Origin: Ctenosaura bakeri
Lineage: Eukaryota > Chordata > Lepidosauria > Squamata > Iguanidae
Assembly: GCA_948474755.1 (NCBI GenBank)
Contig: CAOLHI010000357.1
Location: 62,001 to 126,000, forward strand
Length of the DNA: 64,000 bases
Reading direction: 5' to 3'
Numbering within the stretch: the first letter of the stretch is position 1; each line of letters begins with the position of its first letter. Positions 46,701-58,514 of this stretch are shown one piece after another. The notes under the pieces were generated by a model. That model searched no databases. It had not been told where the DNA came from and saw only the letters and a list, made by a program, of their open reading frames with translations. The translations under genes were made by a program, and so were the position numbers.

Positions 46701-49700
46701 TTCTTGGGCAACATCCAATGCTTTCATAGCCAAATATGGGATTACTCACCTGGCATCTTGCCAACATTTAGCTAAGGACAGTCAAACCTAATTTTGGTCT
46801 GCCTTCATTCCCCATGTTTCTAATCTTTCAGCTTGTTTCACCTTGTTTCTACATTGATTTGCAATTTTTAAAAAAATTTACGCAACAAGATATACACAAT
46901 TCTTTGTGCATTTCTCTTAATATATGACATTGTATATGCAAATTCCCAAACACACACATTTTTGCAAGCAATTTCCTCTAAACTTTTGTGTTATTTTCAT
47001 TTGTTCCTTCATTTCTATGTAATACATTCTAATACATTTTAAAAAATTGAAAAACTGCACTGCAAAATTTTAAGTATGAATACCAAATAATAGCTGCATT
47101 CCAGTTTGTGTACTGGTTCAGGAAGTGTGAATTATAAAAATTGACATTAAAACTGACGTGCGAACTGAGCAATCCCTCCCCACTTCTGCCATCTCTATAT
47201 TTAACAGGGACATCTGTCCTTTTAAAGGAGTGTAGGTTGAATCTTGTAAGCATAGCTTCTAGTGGTGCCTATACTAATTCCCAGCTGTTTTTTTAAGTAT
47301 AGAAATGGTGGGGGGGTGCGCAGGAGAGAGGAGGAAAGAAGGCTATTCATTTTAACTCAGCTAAACAAACTTATACCTAAGACAAATGTCATTTTAGAAT
47401 CACTTCTGTAAGGTTATATTTTTACAGGATATATCCTCTTACATCTATAGATAATTTGACCATGTTGCTATCGCTCATGTATTTTTACTAGAAGAAACTA
47501 GCTTAACGTCAAACAACTTACTGAATCCTTTCACATTTCTGATACCTGCTAACAGTTAACGTGTTATCTTCTGTACTCCACAGTTTGTTCTAAGGCTTGT
47601 GACATTTTGAATACTCCGTAATGATTAAATGAAATTATTTGATATTTTTCACCATCCTAAAATAAACATGAGTGGATGGCGAGCATGCTATTTTATGATT
47701 TCTTAGGTTTCAAACTTTTTCCTGTCACTTCTTAACTAAGCATTAAAAAAAAATAGACTTTATTGGCATTTGTCTGGCCAATATAATAGCCAGTATGTTT
47801 TCTTGGCAACAGAACTCACATCTTTGCTAAGTAGAAATCAAACTCCAAAAAACCTGATCCTAAACTTTGGATCCATCATTTGCATGTGAACTGACAGGTT
47901 TGTCCTGAGACTGTGGTCAGCAAATAAGCTTATTTTGAGCACTTCAGGTTCGTGCCATCCTAACAACATAAAGAAGTCACAGGATCTATCACAGTTTCCC
48001 CACCCCATCAGTCTCTTGAGAAATCCAGGAATTGCAACAGCACCTCTTCTTAGTTAGCTCTTGCTGAATAAGGACAGTGGGGAAGGTTTTGGCTGTTCTT
48101 CCGCTGTTATTCAACGACATGTTTCAAATTCCCTTATAATCAGTGACATGTTTGTGACACCTGCCACCCAAAAATGTTCATTAATGTAACGGTTATTTTG
48201 TCTGGCGGGTTGGGAATGCTAAGCACTCTTAGCTTCCATCACCACTTCAAATGAAAAATATAATAATAATTTTAATTCCATTCTAATATTTCCAACCTTT
48301 CACAAGCCATCAGACAATTGTTGTATGTATGTGTTTGTGCATGTGTTATATAGAAGAAAGAAGATGAGAAACACAAAGAAGAAACCTCTGCTCTTAGCTT
48401 TCATTTACTGATGAATTTCTTGCTTTTGGGGGAGGGTATAAGATAGGTCATCTTTCTGCAGAACTGAAAAACTGACAATGTTGTCTCTCCTTCTCACCCA
48501 CAAAAAATCTAAAGCTATTTTTAATTTGATTAGAACTAGACTTAACAGACTATATGCTAACTCCTATTGTTAGTATTGATCAGAGTAGTACCACTGAGTC
48601 AACATGATTTACCTACTCATCATTCAGCAACTGACTGAATATGTTGACTGTGCTGGGATTAACCACAAGGATTCCACACATTCATTGGTACTTGTAAAGA
48701 GAATTGTGATCAGCAAAAAGTGGACAATGAGATCCTACTCTGCTCAAGAGCCACTCAAAGCTAAAGGGCACAAGAAACAAGAATGCAGATGTGAAACTGC
48801 ACAGTGTCTGGACCCATTTAGCCAAACATGCTGGCCAAAAGCCAAGAGGTGAGAAAACAAAAACAGCTGAGAAAGTAAAATGTAAGTCTGGCAACAAAGC
48901 TGAACTGATAGAGAAAGCACCCATGCTGTTTCAAAAAATTGCTATAGTATGTGGCAAATGAAGGCTCAGCCCATTAAATTTAACTGTACATATTGAAAAC
49001 CCACATAAATTTCTTTAAAGAGTTACATTTTTTATTTTTATGTTATTGACTTTTTTTCTTGCCATCTTTTGGATGACTGAGTGAATAATGAAGAATATAC
49101 ATGAAGTCTTTCCCCCACTCCTTATCCATATGCCACAGATACAGAGTTCATGCATATGAATATATCGTAATTTTTGTGAATGTTTGTTTTAAGATTCTGA
49201 ACAACATTCAGCATTCTTGGTTTTGAAACTATATTCTCATATGTCTGGTAGCATGTCTAATAGCACTTTTTTCAATTTTTACCATGGAAGCAGCTTCCCA
49301 AAACCCAATGTCATCCAGATGTGTTTAACACAATGTCCATAAGCTGTAGCCACTGTGGTCATTGGCCAGTGCGTAACAGGAAAGGTAGCATGAAACATCT
49401 GAGGACACTAAGTTCACAGTATGGTGACAAAGGGTGTTACAGGCCAGAAGTATTGGTTGCCATCTTTTGAGGCTTCATAATATACTTATAAAGTATAGAG
49501 TGTAACCTAGTATAATCTACATATAGCAGAAGATATAAGAAATAACAGAGGGATCCGGCTGTATTAGGATGTCTGTATGTATTAGTGAGAACTTGGCTTT
49601 AGCTTAAGACTGGGAAAACACGTACTCAAATGTCAACAAAGCATGATTGGAAATAATTTCATGCTGTGGGTGTGAGCAGATGTGACTTATAATAACCTTT

Positions 49701-51340
49701 AGCAGATGTAATCAGCTCAATTGTGATCAAAAAGATTTCCAGTAGGTGTGACCAAGAATAACTTCATAGTAGGTACTGTGATGGTTGATGTAATTGTGGG
49801 GGGGTAGCCAAAGATTACAGTTGCATCGGAGGTACCCTCATATCTAAAGATCTTTGTTTTGGTTAGATAAAGTATAGTCAGCACTTTTGTTTTGATTTAT
49901 TTTGATTGGACAACTGATATTCTGGGTGAAGCTGAGGAGCAATTTAAGCCAAGATAGAACCACAGATCAACCTGCCTTTGGACATGTCTCCACTGACTAA
50001 GACCTCTGTCTCGGATAGTTAGGCTGTTCCTGATAGACTGATATTCTGATTAATAGCTTGATAGTCTGCTCAAAGATGGTATTGGTAAAATATATATCTA
50101 GGCTGTGCTAAAATAGATATATATCCCATTATTATTGCAGTGGATGCCCATTAAGATTTGTATGGCTATGTGAATGCTGTTAAAATTTAGCAATGCTTAA
50201 GGAGATTAACCCTTGAATACCTGTGGGTCACAGATGCTATTTAGAGATGTGTAGTGCATACATATGAGATTGTATTTCTTGATGGATAGGTGGTTGTAGA
50301 CATGATAGAAGGGACAGAGTTCTGTAAATGTGAAAGTCTTTATGAAACACCTGTATATTGCCTTAAGAAACACTGTGGAACGTATGAAAGAACCTGATAA
50401 TGATGATGGATATATGGCTGAATTATACTGTTTAAGATGATAATAAAACTATTGCAAAGCCTGTTAAAAAGATGCAGAGAGATATATGTTCAGTCCTTAT
50501 CAAAGACCTTACAGAAGTGTAACGCCTTAATGGCCATATGATGTAATGTAATGAATGTATGCTGCTTTACATGCAACATAATGTAATGTGATGAAGCAAG
50601 CACCCAGACATTGATATGTGTGTGTTTCTCCCTAATATATGTTTGTATATCCCTGAGTGCATATAATAAATAGCCGAAAAGATACCAAAGAGTCTGTTCA
50701 TTTCCCATGTAAATATCCTGAGATTCTAAAGCTTAAGAATGCTTACATGAAATGTTGATGTTAATTCTGCCTGGTTTAACCACTATCAGAAATTGAACAC
50801 TCCAGTGGCCAGAAGGTGATAATCGAATCCCAGGCAGCATCAGAATTAGCTGTCATGTAGCAAGGACACTTATTCCTCAGTTTTAAGAGACAGGAGTGGA
50901 GAACAATGCTTTATTTCCCCAGCCTATAGAATCTAAACATAATTAACGCTACTTTAAAGATAATACGCCTTGTTATGTACTATTTGTGGATCACAACCGC
51001 AAAGCAATGGCAATCTCCTGTTACTACAATGCTCATCTCCTGCAAAGGAATATTCATCCTATCAGATAAGAAACAGAATATTGTTCCCTTCATTGCCATA
51101 AAATAAAATTCATCTTTTATATGAATCCATGAAAATCCAAATTTCACCGCATTCCTTCCTTCCCTGAAACTCCCTCTTCTTTTGTTAAAATCTCTCCCCC
51201 TCCACAAAAAAAATTAAATTTAAATTTAAAAATTTAAAAATTTTAAAAAATGCAAAAGCAGAAGAATACAGCAGGCAGTGAAGGGCTCCCTAGACACTAA
51301 AGAGGTTGAACAGAGCATTTGCCTTACCTAAGAACATAAT
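43745..51340. other. Long plain stretch, probably intron
   Basis: 7.6 kb of AT-rich sequence with few identifiable repeats, short homopolymers (45885) and an A/T-palindromic AAATTTAAATTTAAAAATTT run at about 51215-51250 just before the DIRS element. No exon with splice sites or domain was recognised. Confidence 0.45.
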
Positions 51341-51528
51341 GAACAGGTTGCTTACCTGTAACTGTAGTTCTTCGAGTGGTCATTTGTGCCTCATACATTA
51401 GGAACTTTTGCACCTGCGCGGTAGCGTTCGGAAGATTCAAGAGCTCATTGGCTTGGCGGGGAGCCCCTCCCCACGGTCGTACTGCGCATGCTCCTCCCGC
51501 CGAGCAATGGTCTCTCTTCAGTTCTGGT
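51341..51528 (+). repeat. DIRS left inverted terminal repeat
   Basis: The outer 57 bases (51341-51397, starting GAACAGGTTGCTTACC) are complementary, with a single mismatch, to 51577-51633 in the internal complementary region. The inner part from about 51386 matches the right end in inverted orientation over about 140 bases with roughly nine mismatches (shared TTGGCTTGGCGGGGAGCCCC). Confidence 0.88.
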
Positions 51529-51576
51529 CCGCCGAAGAACATGGGACCTGAGAGAGAGGGGAAGGAAGGGCGGGTG

Positions 51577-51673
51577 TGTATGAGGCACAGATGACCACTC
51601 GAAGAACTACAGTTACAGGTAAGCAACCTGTTCTTCTTCTTCGTGGTCTCTGTGCCTCATACATTAGGAAACT
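51577..51673. repeat. DIRS internal complementary region
   Basis: The left half (51577-51633) is the inverse of the outer left end. The right half (GTTCTTCTTCTTCGTGGTCT onward) corresponds to the outer right end, with one extra TTC. In DIRS elements this region is thought to bring the two ends together during circular-intermediate formation. It lies downstream of the recombinase gene, as expected. Confidence 0.85.
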
Positions 51674-51713
51674 GTATAGCTCACCTGTAGGATGGTGGGT
51701 CAGGTCCCAGACC

Positions 51714-52991
51714 CTAGAGGACAGAAGCCAGCACAGCACGGCCGAAACGGGCATCACGCCTGGCCCGGCAGTCAAGCCTGTAGTGGCGGATGAAGGGGGA
51801 TGGTTGGGCCCAGGTCGCCACACGACAGAGTTCTGGTAGGTCAACCCCTCGCAGGAGGGCCACAGACGTGGCCATGGCCCTGGTGGAGTGAGCCTGAAGA
51901 AAGTCCAGCGGGGGCTTCCCAGCCATCTGGTAAGTCAAGTGGATGGTCTGCGCGACCCACTTGGAGAGGCGTTGGGCCGAGATCTTGTGGCCTCTTCTAC
52001 GCCTGCTGTAGCAGAAGAAAAGATGCGGTGTCTGTCAGTAGGATGTCGTCCTATCCGTGTAGAAGGCGAGGGCCCAACGGACGTCCAAGGAGTGCAGGGC
52101 ACACTCCAGCGACAAGGTTGGTTCAGGGTAAAAGGTCGGGAGCACGATGTCCTGGTTGAGATGGAAGGTGGAGACCATCTTCGGTAGGAAAGAAACATCG
52201 GGCCGGAGGATCACCTTGTTGCGATGGAAGACCAGGAATGGGTCAGCACAGCGCAGCACCACCAGTTCCCCGGCTCACCTGGCAGAGGTGATCGCCACCA
52301 AGAACGCCGTCTTCATCGCCAGGAGCCTGTCGTCCGTTGTCGCCATCGGCTCAAAGGGCGGTCTCGTGAGCTGCGACAGCACCAAAGATAACAACCACGA
52401 CGGTAGTGGGGGCGATACCGGTGGATAGAAGTGTTGAAGGCCCTTCAGGAATCGCTTAACGGTATCGTCCCTGAAGAACGCCGCAGAGGGGGACCGCGGT
52501 GGCTGGTACGCCACGATCGCAGCGAGGTAAACCTTGATCGACAGGAAGGCGAGGTCTTGCTGTCATAGGTGTAGGAGGAAGTGAAGAACGGTTCGGAGGG
52601 CAGCGGGGGACGCCGGTTCCCGCCGCTCCTCAGCAAAGGCAACAAACTGCTGCCATTTGTAGTGGTAGTTCCTCCGCGTCGATTCTTTTCTGGCCGCAAC
52701 CAGGACGTTACCGATGGCTGGGTCGTCTATGGCGATATCCTCCAGGCATGGAGGGCCAATACTGGGAGGTCCGGGTGTAGCACCTGGCCGTCGGAGTGGG
52801 AGAGCAGGTCCGGTACCGGCGGGAACCTGAGGATCCTCCCCCGGGAGGCCTCGATCAGGGGACCGAACCAGTGTTGCCTCGGCCAGTACGGTGCTACGAG
52901 GATCGTGTCCGCTCCGTCCACGATGATCTTCGATATGACTCGACCCAGAAGCGGGAATGGCGGGAAGGCGTAGAGGAGTTTCTCGTCCCAC
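51714..52991 (-). pseudogene. DIRS tyrosine recombinase, decayed by in-frame stops
   Basis: One constant frame runs from 52991 to 51714, overlapping the end of the polymerase gene in another frame. The N-terminal, core-binding part has RKESTRRNYHYKWQQFVAF. The catalytic part has KTAFLVAITSAR (first Arg), AHSTRAMATSV (His-x-x-Arg, about 51893-51879) and FIRHYRLD with the nucleophile Tyr at about 51782-51780. Three TGA stops interrupt it near 52563, 52275 and 52035. This recombinase replaces a DDE integrase in DIRS elements and inserts circular DNA without target duplication. Confidence 0.87.
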
Positions 52992-54618
52992 GGGATCTGG
53001 AACGCGTCACCGATGGAGCGGGGATCGTGTCCGGCCCTGGAGCAAAAGCGTCGGCACTTCGCGTTCTGGCTGGTCGTGAAGAGGTCGACGGTCGGTTCGC
53101 CCCACCGATGTCGGAGCATCCGGAAGGCATCGTCGGCCAGGGATCACTCGTGGTAGGAGGAAGTGTCCCTGCTGAGGGCATCCGCCATGGTGTTCTCCTG
53201 CCCCGCCAGGTGAACCACCAGCGGGTGGGTCCTCAGCGAGACGCACCAGTTCCAGAGGGCGAGCGCGATGGTGAGGAGTGTGGTGGAGTGGGTTCCGCCT
53301 TGCCTGTTCACGTAGCAGACCGCAGTCGTGTTGTCGGTGAGGATCAGCACAGAGCGACCCGCCACCAGGTGTCGGAATGCCATCAGGGTCTTGTGGATGG
53401 CCAGGAGTTCGAGAGCGTTGATGTGGAGAGACGTCTCGCCGTCCATCCAGGTGCCCTTGACTCGTAGGTCGCCGGCGTGGGCTCCCCAGCCGAGGAGCGA
53501 CGCATCCGTCGTTATCGTGACCGAGGGTTTGGGTTCGCAGAACGGCATTCCTGACATCAGGTTCCGATGGGACTGCCACCACAGGAGGGTCTGGCGGATC
53601 TCGGGGGGAATACCTTACCAGCGGGACTGCTCGTCCTGGCGTGGGTCGAAAACCCTGACGAACCAGTGCTGTAGGGGCCGCGCTCGTAGTCTGGAGAGGT
53701 AGGTGACGGCCGTGGTCGCCGCCATGTAGTCGAGCAGCTGTTGCAGTGTCCTGGCCGATACCGTCGGGGCCTGGGCAGTCATCCGCGCCGCCCGGGTGAG
53801 CGTCCGGGCCCTGTCTGTCGGTAGGTGGGCTCTCGCCGACACGGTGTCAAGGGTCGCCCCGACGAAGTTGAGGAGGTGAGAGGGCTCGATGTGGGACTTC
53901 TTGCGGTTTACCTTGAGACCGAGTCGAGTGAGCCACGTCAAGGTGAGGTGTATGTCTTTGTACAGTTTGTCTTTGCAGAACGCCACCAAAAGCCAGTCGT
54001 CGAGGTAGGGGTAGACCGAGACGCCTCTCGTCCGCAGGAAGGAGACAACAGGGGCCATGCACTTCGTGAACACGCGGGGTGCGGTAGACAGGCCGAACGG
54101 CAAGACGCGATACTGGTAGCTGGTACCGTCGATCGCGAAGCGCAGGTACCGCCTGTGCTGGGGGCGGATCGAGATGTGGAAGTAGGCGTCCTTGAGGTCT
54201 ATGTATGCCAGCCAGTCTCCTCGACAGAGGAAGGGGAGGATCGACGGCAGCGTGACCATCTTGAACCTCTTGGGGGGATGTATTCGTTCACTCCCCGGAG
54301 GTCTAGGATGGGGCGGAGGGAGCCGTCCGGCTTCGGTACGGTGAAGTACCTGGAATAGAAACCGGTGGTCCTGGCCGAAGGCGGAAGCCTCTCGATCGCT
54401 CCTTTGTCGAGCAGGGACTGGATCACCTCCAGCAGAGCCGGGGTGGCCGGGGTGGAGTAGTAGACGCCCCGTGGTGGAATATCCCGGAATTCGATGGCGT
54501 ACCCCGGGCGGACGATGGTAAGTACCCAGGAATCCGTGGTGATCTCGCGCCATCGGTCGAGGTGTCTGGCCAAGTTTGGGTGGTGGATGAGATCTGCTGG
54601 AGGGGGGAAGGACGGCAT
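52727..54618 (-). pseudogene. DIRS reverse transcriptase, RNase H and methyltransferase-like region, decayed
   Basis: The RT starts with YFTVPKPDGSLRPILDLRG in one frame (54618-54199). It shifts frame in a C/G run near 54270 and continues with LAYIDLKDAYFHISI and the catalytic YPYLDDWLL (about 54010-53985). An in-frame TAA at about 53615 precedes RNase H (53557-53144: ITTDASLLGWGAH, HINALELLAI, LTDNTTAVCYVN, MADALSR). A second in-frame stop (TGA, about 53144) precedes the methyltransferase-like region (53119-52727: TVDLFTTSQNAKCRRF, YAFPPFPLLGRVISK, ILVAPYWPRQHWF). In DIRS elements these domains form one polyprotein that copies the RNA into DNA. The role of the methyltransferase-like domain is unknown. 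Confidence 0.88.
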
Positions 54619-54946
54619 GGGTGGTGTCCTGCGGAAGGCATCAAAAACGGGCCTTCCCTCCGGAAGAAGGCTTCTTCGACGACAGAGGCTGTCGTCGTTG
54701 GAACCTCCTCGGGGCAGACGATGTCGACAGTCTCGAGGCGGTCGAGCTCGGGGACAGTGGCTGGTACGCCGAGGACGAGGAAGACCTCCGCCATGACGAT
54801 CTTGACTGGAAGGACCGGCGAGGCTGGGGAGGCTGGTTGATCCCTATCTTCCTCGCCGTCAACCGGGCCTTGACTAGGTGGTCCATGGCCTTGTCCGTGG
54901 ACGTGTGGAAGAGCCCTTCTCCGTCGAAGGGGAGGTCTTCTATTCT

Positions 54947-57036
54947 TCAACGGCTGTCCTCCTGGAGCCCGGAGGAGCGGAGCCACGCGTGGCGCCGGAG
55001 GGCTACAGCCCCAACCATCACCCTCGAGGTGGCCTCCACGGCGTGCCTCGAGGTAGCCAGTTGCTGGGTGGCCATGGCCACAGCCTCCCCGAAGATCTGC
55101 GTGGCCGATGCGCGCGACTCTTCGGGAAGATCAGCGAGGAGAGGAGCCAGGCGGTCGAAGAGGTTCCGGTGGTAAGCCGCCAGGCAGGCCATGGTGTTGA
55201 CCATCCTGGACACCAAGGACGCCGCCGAGTAGAACCTCCGACTGAACCCATCCAGTTTCCGGCCTTCGCAGTCAGGCGGGGTGGTGTGGGCCCGGTTGCC
55301 GCCCCATGTCTGGGCTGACTCCATCACCACGGAGTTCGGCACAGGGTGGTTAAACAGGAACTCCACCCCCTCTCTCTGGGTCCTGTAGAGGTGTTTGAGC
55401 CTATGCGGGATAGGCTGCGCGGACGCCGGCTTCGCCCAAGGCTGTTTAAGCGCGTCCGCCAGGGTCGGCAGGAACGGGAGCGGTGCGGTCGACGGCGGGC
55501 GGGCTTCCAGGTACTGGAAGACCGGGTCCTGCGCTTGCGGGGCGGGCTCCGCCACCTTCAGGCCGAGGGCCGTGGCCATTCTTAGGAGGATGGCGGAAAA
55601 CTGGCGCACGTCCTCCAGAGCCGATTCCAGGAGCGGTTCCCCGAAACCCAGCGGTGGCGACTCGTGGGAGGAGGGTGTGGACTCTGCAGAGTCCGAGTCC
55701 GTTTCGTATGACTCACCGGATGGAGATGGTGAGCGTCCCCTGCCTTCTCCTGTGTACTCGCCGGTGCCAGAGAGGCCGCATGAACTGCAGGCTGCGTCAA
55801 CAGAGCGGCCGGCGTGGTCGTCGGTGTCAGCACGGTCTCCGGGGGCGGTACCGACGGCTTCGGGTGTACCACCGCCTGCGTTGTCGACGTGCCGGTTGTT
55901 CCCGCCCGTGCCGGAGTGGCTTGAGGGGTCGGCCTGGTCACGGTGGCCGTTGTCCGCGGGGGCGGTGAGGCCAGCCTGTGGCGGGGTGATGGCTCCTGGC
56001 CTGCGTGGGAGCTCGAAAACCCGTGCCACGGAGAGCGCTCGTAGCGGGAGTATCGGCGCTCTCAAGGAGGCGAACGGGAGCGTGGTCTTGGAGACCAGTA
56101 CCTCGGGTCGGGATGGTAACAATCCCTGTAGAAGGGCGAGTAGGAGTAATAAGAGCCCGGAGGCTCGTGCCATCCTTGCTCCAGCGCATATCTCCCCAAG
56201 TAGCCGGGGGAGTGAGCGCTCTCACCCGCACGCACGCTCTCCAGGCGCATCTCCCAATATCGCGGGGATGGAGGCCTGGCCCAATGGCCTGGGGACCGGG
56301 ACTCGCCGCACTGGGGGGAGGGACGTCTCCGGCCCGGGGTGTCCACGTGGCGCTCCTCTGGAGATGGACGGCGACTCGGCAGCACAGTCTCTACCACCAA
56401 CTTCGGAGGCTGGGAGGGTGCGGCCTGCGTAGGTTGGTCGTCGTCCGAGAGCTCCAAGATCTCCTGGACATGCGGTGTCTCCTCCTCTGGGAGGTCGGAG
56501 AGGGTCGACCCTTCAGCGGGCTGGGTAGGCGGCGGGGTCGGAGGCCAAGCAGTCTCCGCTGGAGAGTGCTGCTTTTCCTTCCTCTTCTTCTTTTTCTCCC
56601 GGGTTACCTCCTCGGTAGCGGGGCGCTTCTTCTGGGCCGAAGTTAGCGGTTACAAGGAGGAGGAGAGGGCCGCAGGGTCGTTGCGCACCCGGCTCGCCGA
56701 CACTTTTGGGATCCTTGGCAGCTTCATCACCGGTACCGAGGGCTGCGATACCGACGGTACCGAGGTCCCGGCGGCCGTCGGAGAAGAGGAGGAAGGCGAA
56801 GAAAGGCGTTTCTCCATTGAAGTAGTCTCAGTCCTCTGGGCACGGAGGGACTGCTCCCAACAAAAAGACTTCAACCTTGCCGCCCGGTTTCGAAGCGTTT
56901 GGTGGGTGAACTCCCTACACACGGGGCAAGCCTGAACGTTATGCCCCTCACCCAAACAAAAAAGACACTTCGTGTGTCAGTCAGAAAGGGCGACCTTCCT
57001 TCCACAGGAGGCGCAGGCCTTGAACAACGCCGACAT
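54947..57036 (-). pseudogene. DIRS gag-like gene, decayed
   Basis: The ATG at 57036 opens MSALFKACASCGRK, followed by CLFCLGEGHN and CPVCREF: three CxxC pairs typical of the N-terminus of vertebrate DIRS gag. An in-frame TGA breaks it after 21 codons. The middle section (56457-56062) is rich in Tyr, Pro, Arg and Ser (SYSPFYRDCYHPD). The C-terminal section (56173-54947, 408 codons) has an acidic Ser/Glu stretch, then HLYRTQREGVEFLFNHP and GRKLDGFSRRFYSAASL, the conserved DIRS gag block. The three parts lie in different frames, so at least one indel has occurred. Gag is presumed to package the element RNA. Confidence 0.8.
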
Positions 57037-57280
57037 AAAACGCAGGGCGAGGGCGAGGAGAAGGGGAGAGTCCGAAGACGCCGCACCGAGCTGAGAACCG
57101 AGTAGAGAGAAACAGCCGAAAAGGAGTCAAAAACCATGAAAAAACGTACCGAAATCAGATGGAAGTCCGTAGGGAGGGTCAAAAAACAGTCCGAGGTCAA
57201 TTCCGAAAATCCAAGCGATGATGTAGAAAAAAAACACAAGCCAACAAGAAGAACCTTCTGTACGCTGAGGCAGACAAGAA

Positions 57281-57440
57281 AGAACTGAAGAGAGACCGTT
57301 GCTCGGCGGGAGGAGCATGCGCAGTACGACCATGGGGAGGGGCTCCCCGCCAAGCCAACAAGCTCTTGAACCTTCCGAACGCGACCGCGCAGGCGCAAAA
57401 GTTCCTAACGTATGAGGCACAGAGACCACGAAGAAGAACA
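57281..57440 (-). repeat. DIRS right inverted terminal repeat
   Basis: Read on the minus strand this begins GTTCTTCTTCGTGGTCTC and continues into the same sequence as the left inverted repeat. The element boundary at about 57440 is set by where similarity with the internal complementary region ends. Confidence 0.88.
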
Positions 57441-57807
57441 AATGTTATATATCACTTGCCTAAATATACCCATACATGTGTATAGTCTACATTCTAGTAT
57501 TGTTTTCCCAGTAATTCTATTGACTTTCCTAGAACTGACCCGGATGGAAGTCTCACATTTTTATACAATCAAGTTACTTCAAAATTTCAAGGTCTTCTCT
57601 TTAGCATAATGATTGACACACAGTGTTCAGCTGCTCACCTGTATGGCTGAAAGGCTGAATGTTACTGGTAGCAAGAACCAAAAATGTTGGTCTGGACATA
57701 GTTATAATGTACAAACACCTTTTATGTGTACTACATATCACCCATCGAGTCTGTGTGTATTGAATTCTCTCTTTGAAAAGCAGTGTGGATAAACATAGTG
57801 TTCAATA

Positions 57808-58510
57808 GAATCATAGAGTTGGAAGAGACCCCAGGGGCCATCAAGTCCAACCCCCTGCTATGCAGGAACACCCATGAAAGCATTCCCAATAGATGGCCAT
57901 CCAGCCCCTGCTTAAAAACCTCCACAGAAGGAGACTCTACCACATTCTGAGGCAGCACATTCCACTGCCAGACAGCTCTGACCGTCACTAAGTTCCTCCT
58001 GAGGTTCAAGTGGAATCTCCTTTCCCGCAGCTTGAATCCATTGCTCCTTGTCCTAGTCTCTGGAGCAGCAGAGAACAAGCCCGCTCTCTCCTTAATATGG
58101 CATCCCTTCAAATATTTAAACATGGCCATCATGTCCCCTCTTAACCTTCTCTTCTGCAGACTAAACATACCCAGCTCCCTAAGCCATATTTCATAGGGCA
58201 TGGCTTCCAGACCCTTCACCATTTTCGTTGCCCTCCTCCTCCAGCTTGTCGATACCCTTCTTAAATTGAGGTGCCCAGAACTGGACACGCTATTCCAAAT
58301 GAGGCCTAACCAATGCAGAATAAAGTATTACCATTACCTCCCTTGATCTAGACACCATACTCCTACTGATGCAACCAAGAATTGTGTTGGCTTTCTTGGC
58401 TGCTGCATCACACTGCTGACTCATGTTCAGCTTGTGATCTACCAAGACTCCTAGATCCCTTTCACACATACTGCTATCCAGCCACGCGTCCCCCATCCTA
58501 TTCCTTAGCT
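57808..58510 (-). mobile_element. CR1 3' fragment
   Basis: The minus strand encodes [20 protein letters not shown] and [17 protein letters not shown], then ends at the tail TTCTATGATTCTATTG-type terminus near 57808. It is about 90% similar by eye to the 3' part of the CR1 at 2000-2700. It is 5' truncated and lies 370 bases from the DIRS element. Confidence 0.88.
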
Positions 58511-58514
58511 CTCT

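Larger units (their letters stand above)
51341..57440 (-). mobile_element. DIRS-type tyrosine-recombinase retrotransposon
   Basis: This is an element of about 6.1 kb on the minus strand with gag, RT, RNase H, methyltransferase-like and tyrosine-recombinase regions and no LTRs, integrase or target duplication. Its ends are inverted repeats (about 51386-51528 and 57281-57422), and an internal complementary region at 51577-51673 carries sequence complementary to both outer ends. This is the diagnostic DIRS architecture. The genes contain several premature stops and at least two frameshifts, so this copy is inactive, but all domains are still readable. Confidence 0.92.

Noticed and set aside
51376..51626. 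Short frames in the DIRS ends on both strands
   Set aside because: They arise from the inverted repeats themselves.
54621..56432. Plus-strand frames of up to 345 codons across the DIRS element
   Set aside because: They are antisense to recognisable gag and RT domains and compositionally biased; no family match.
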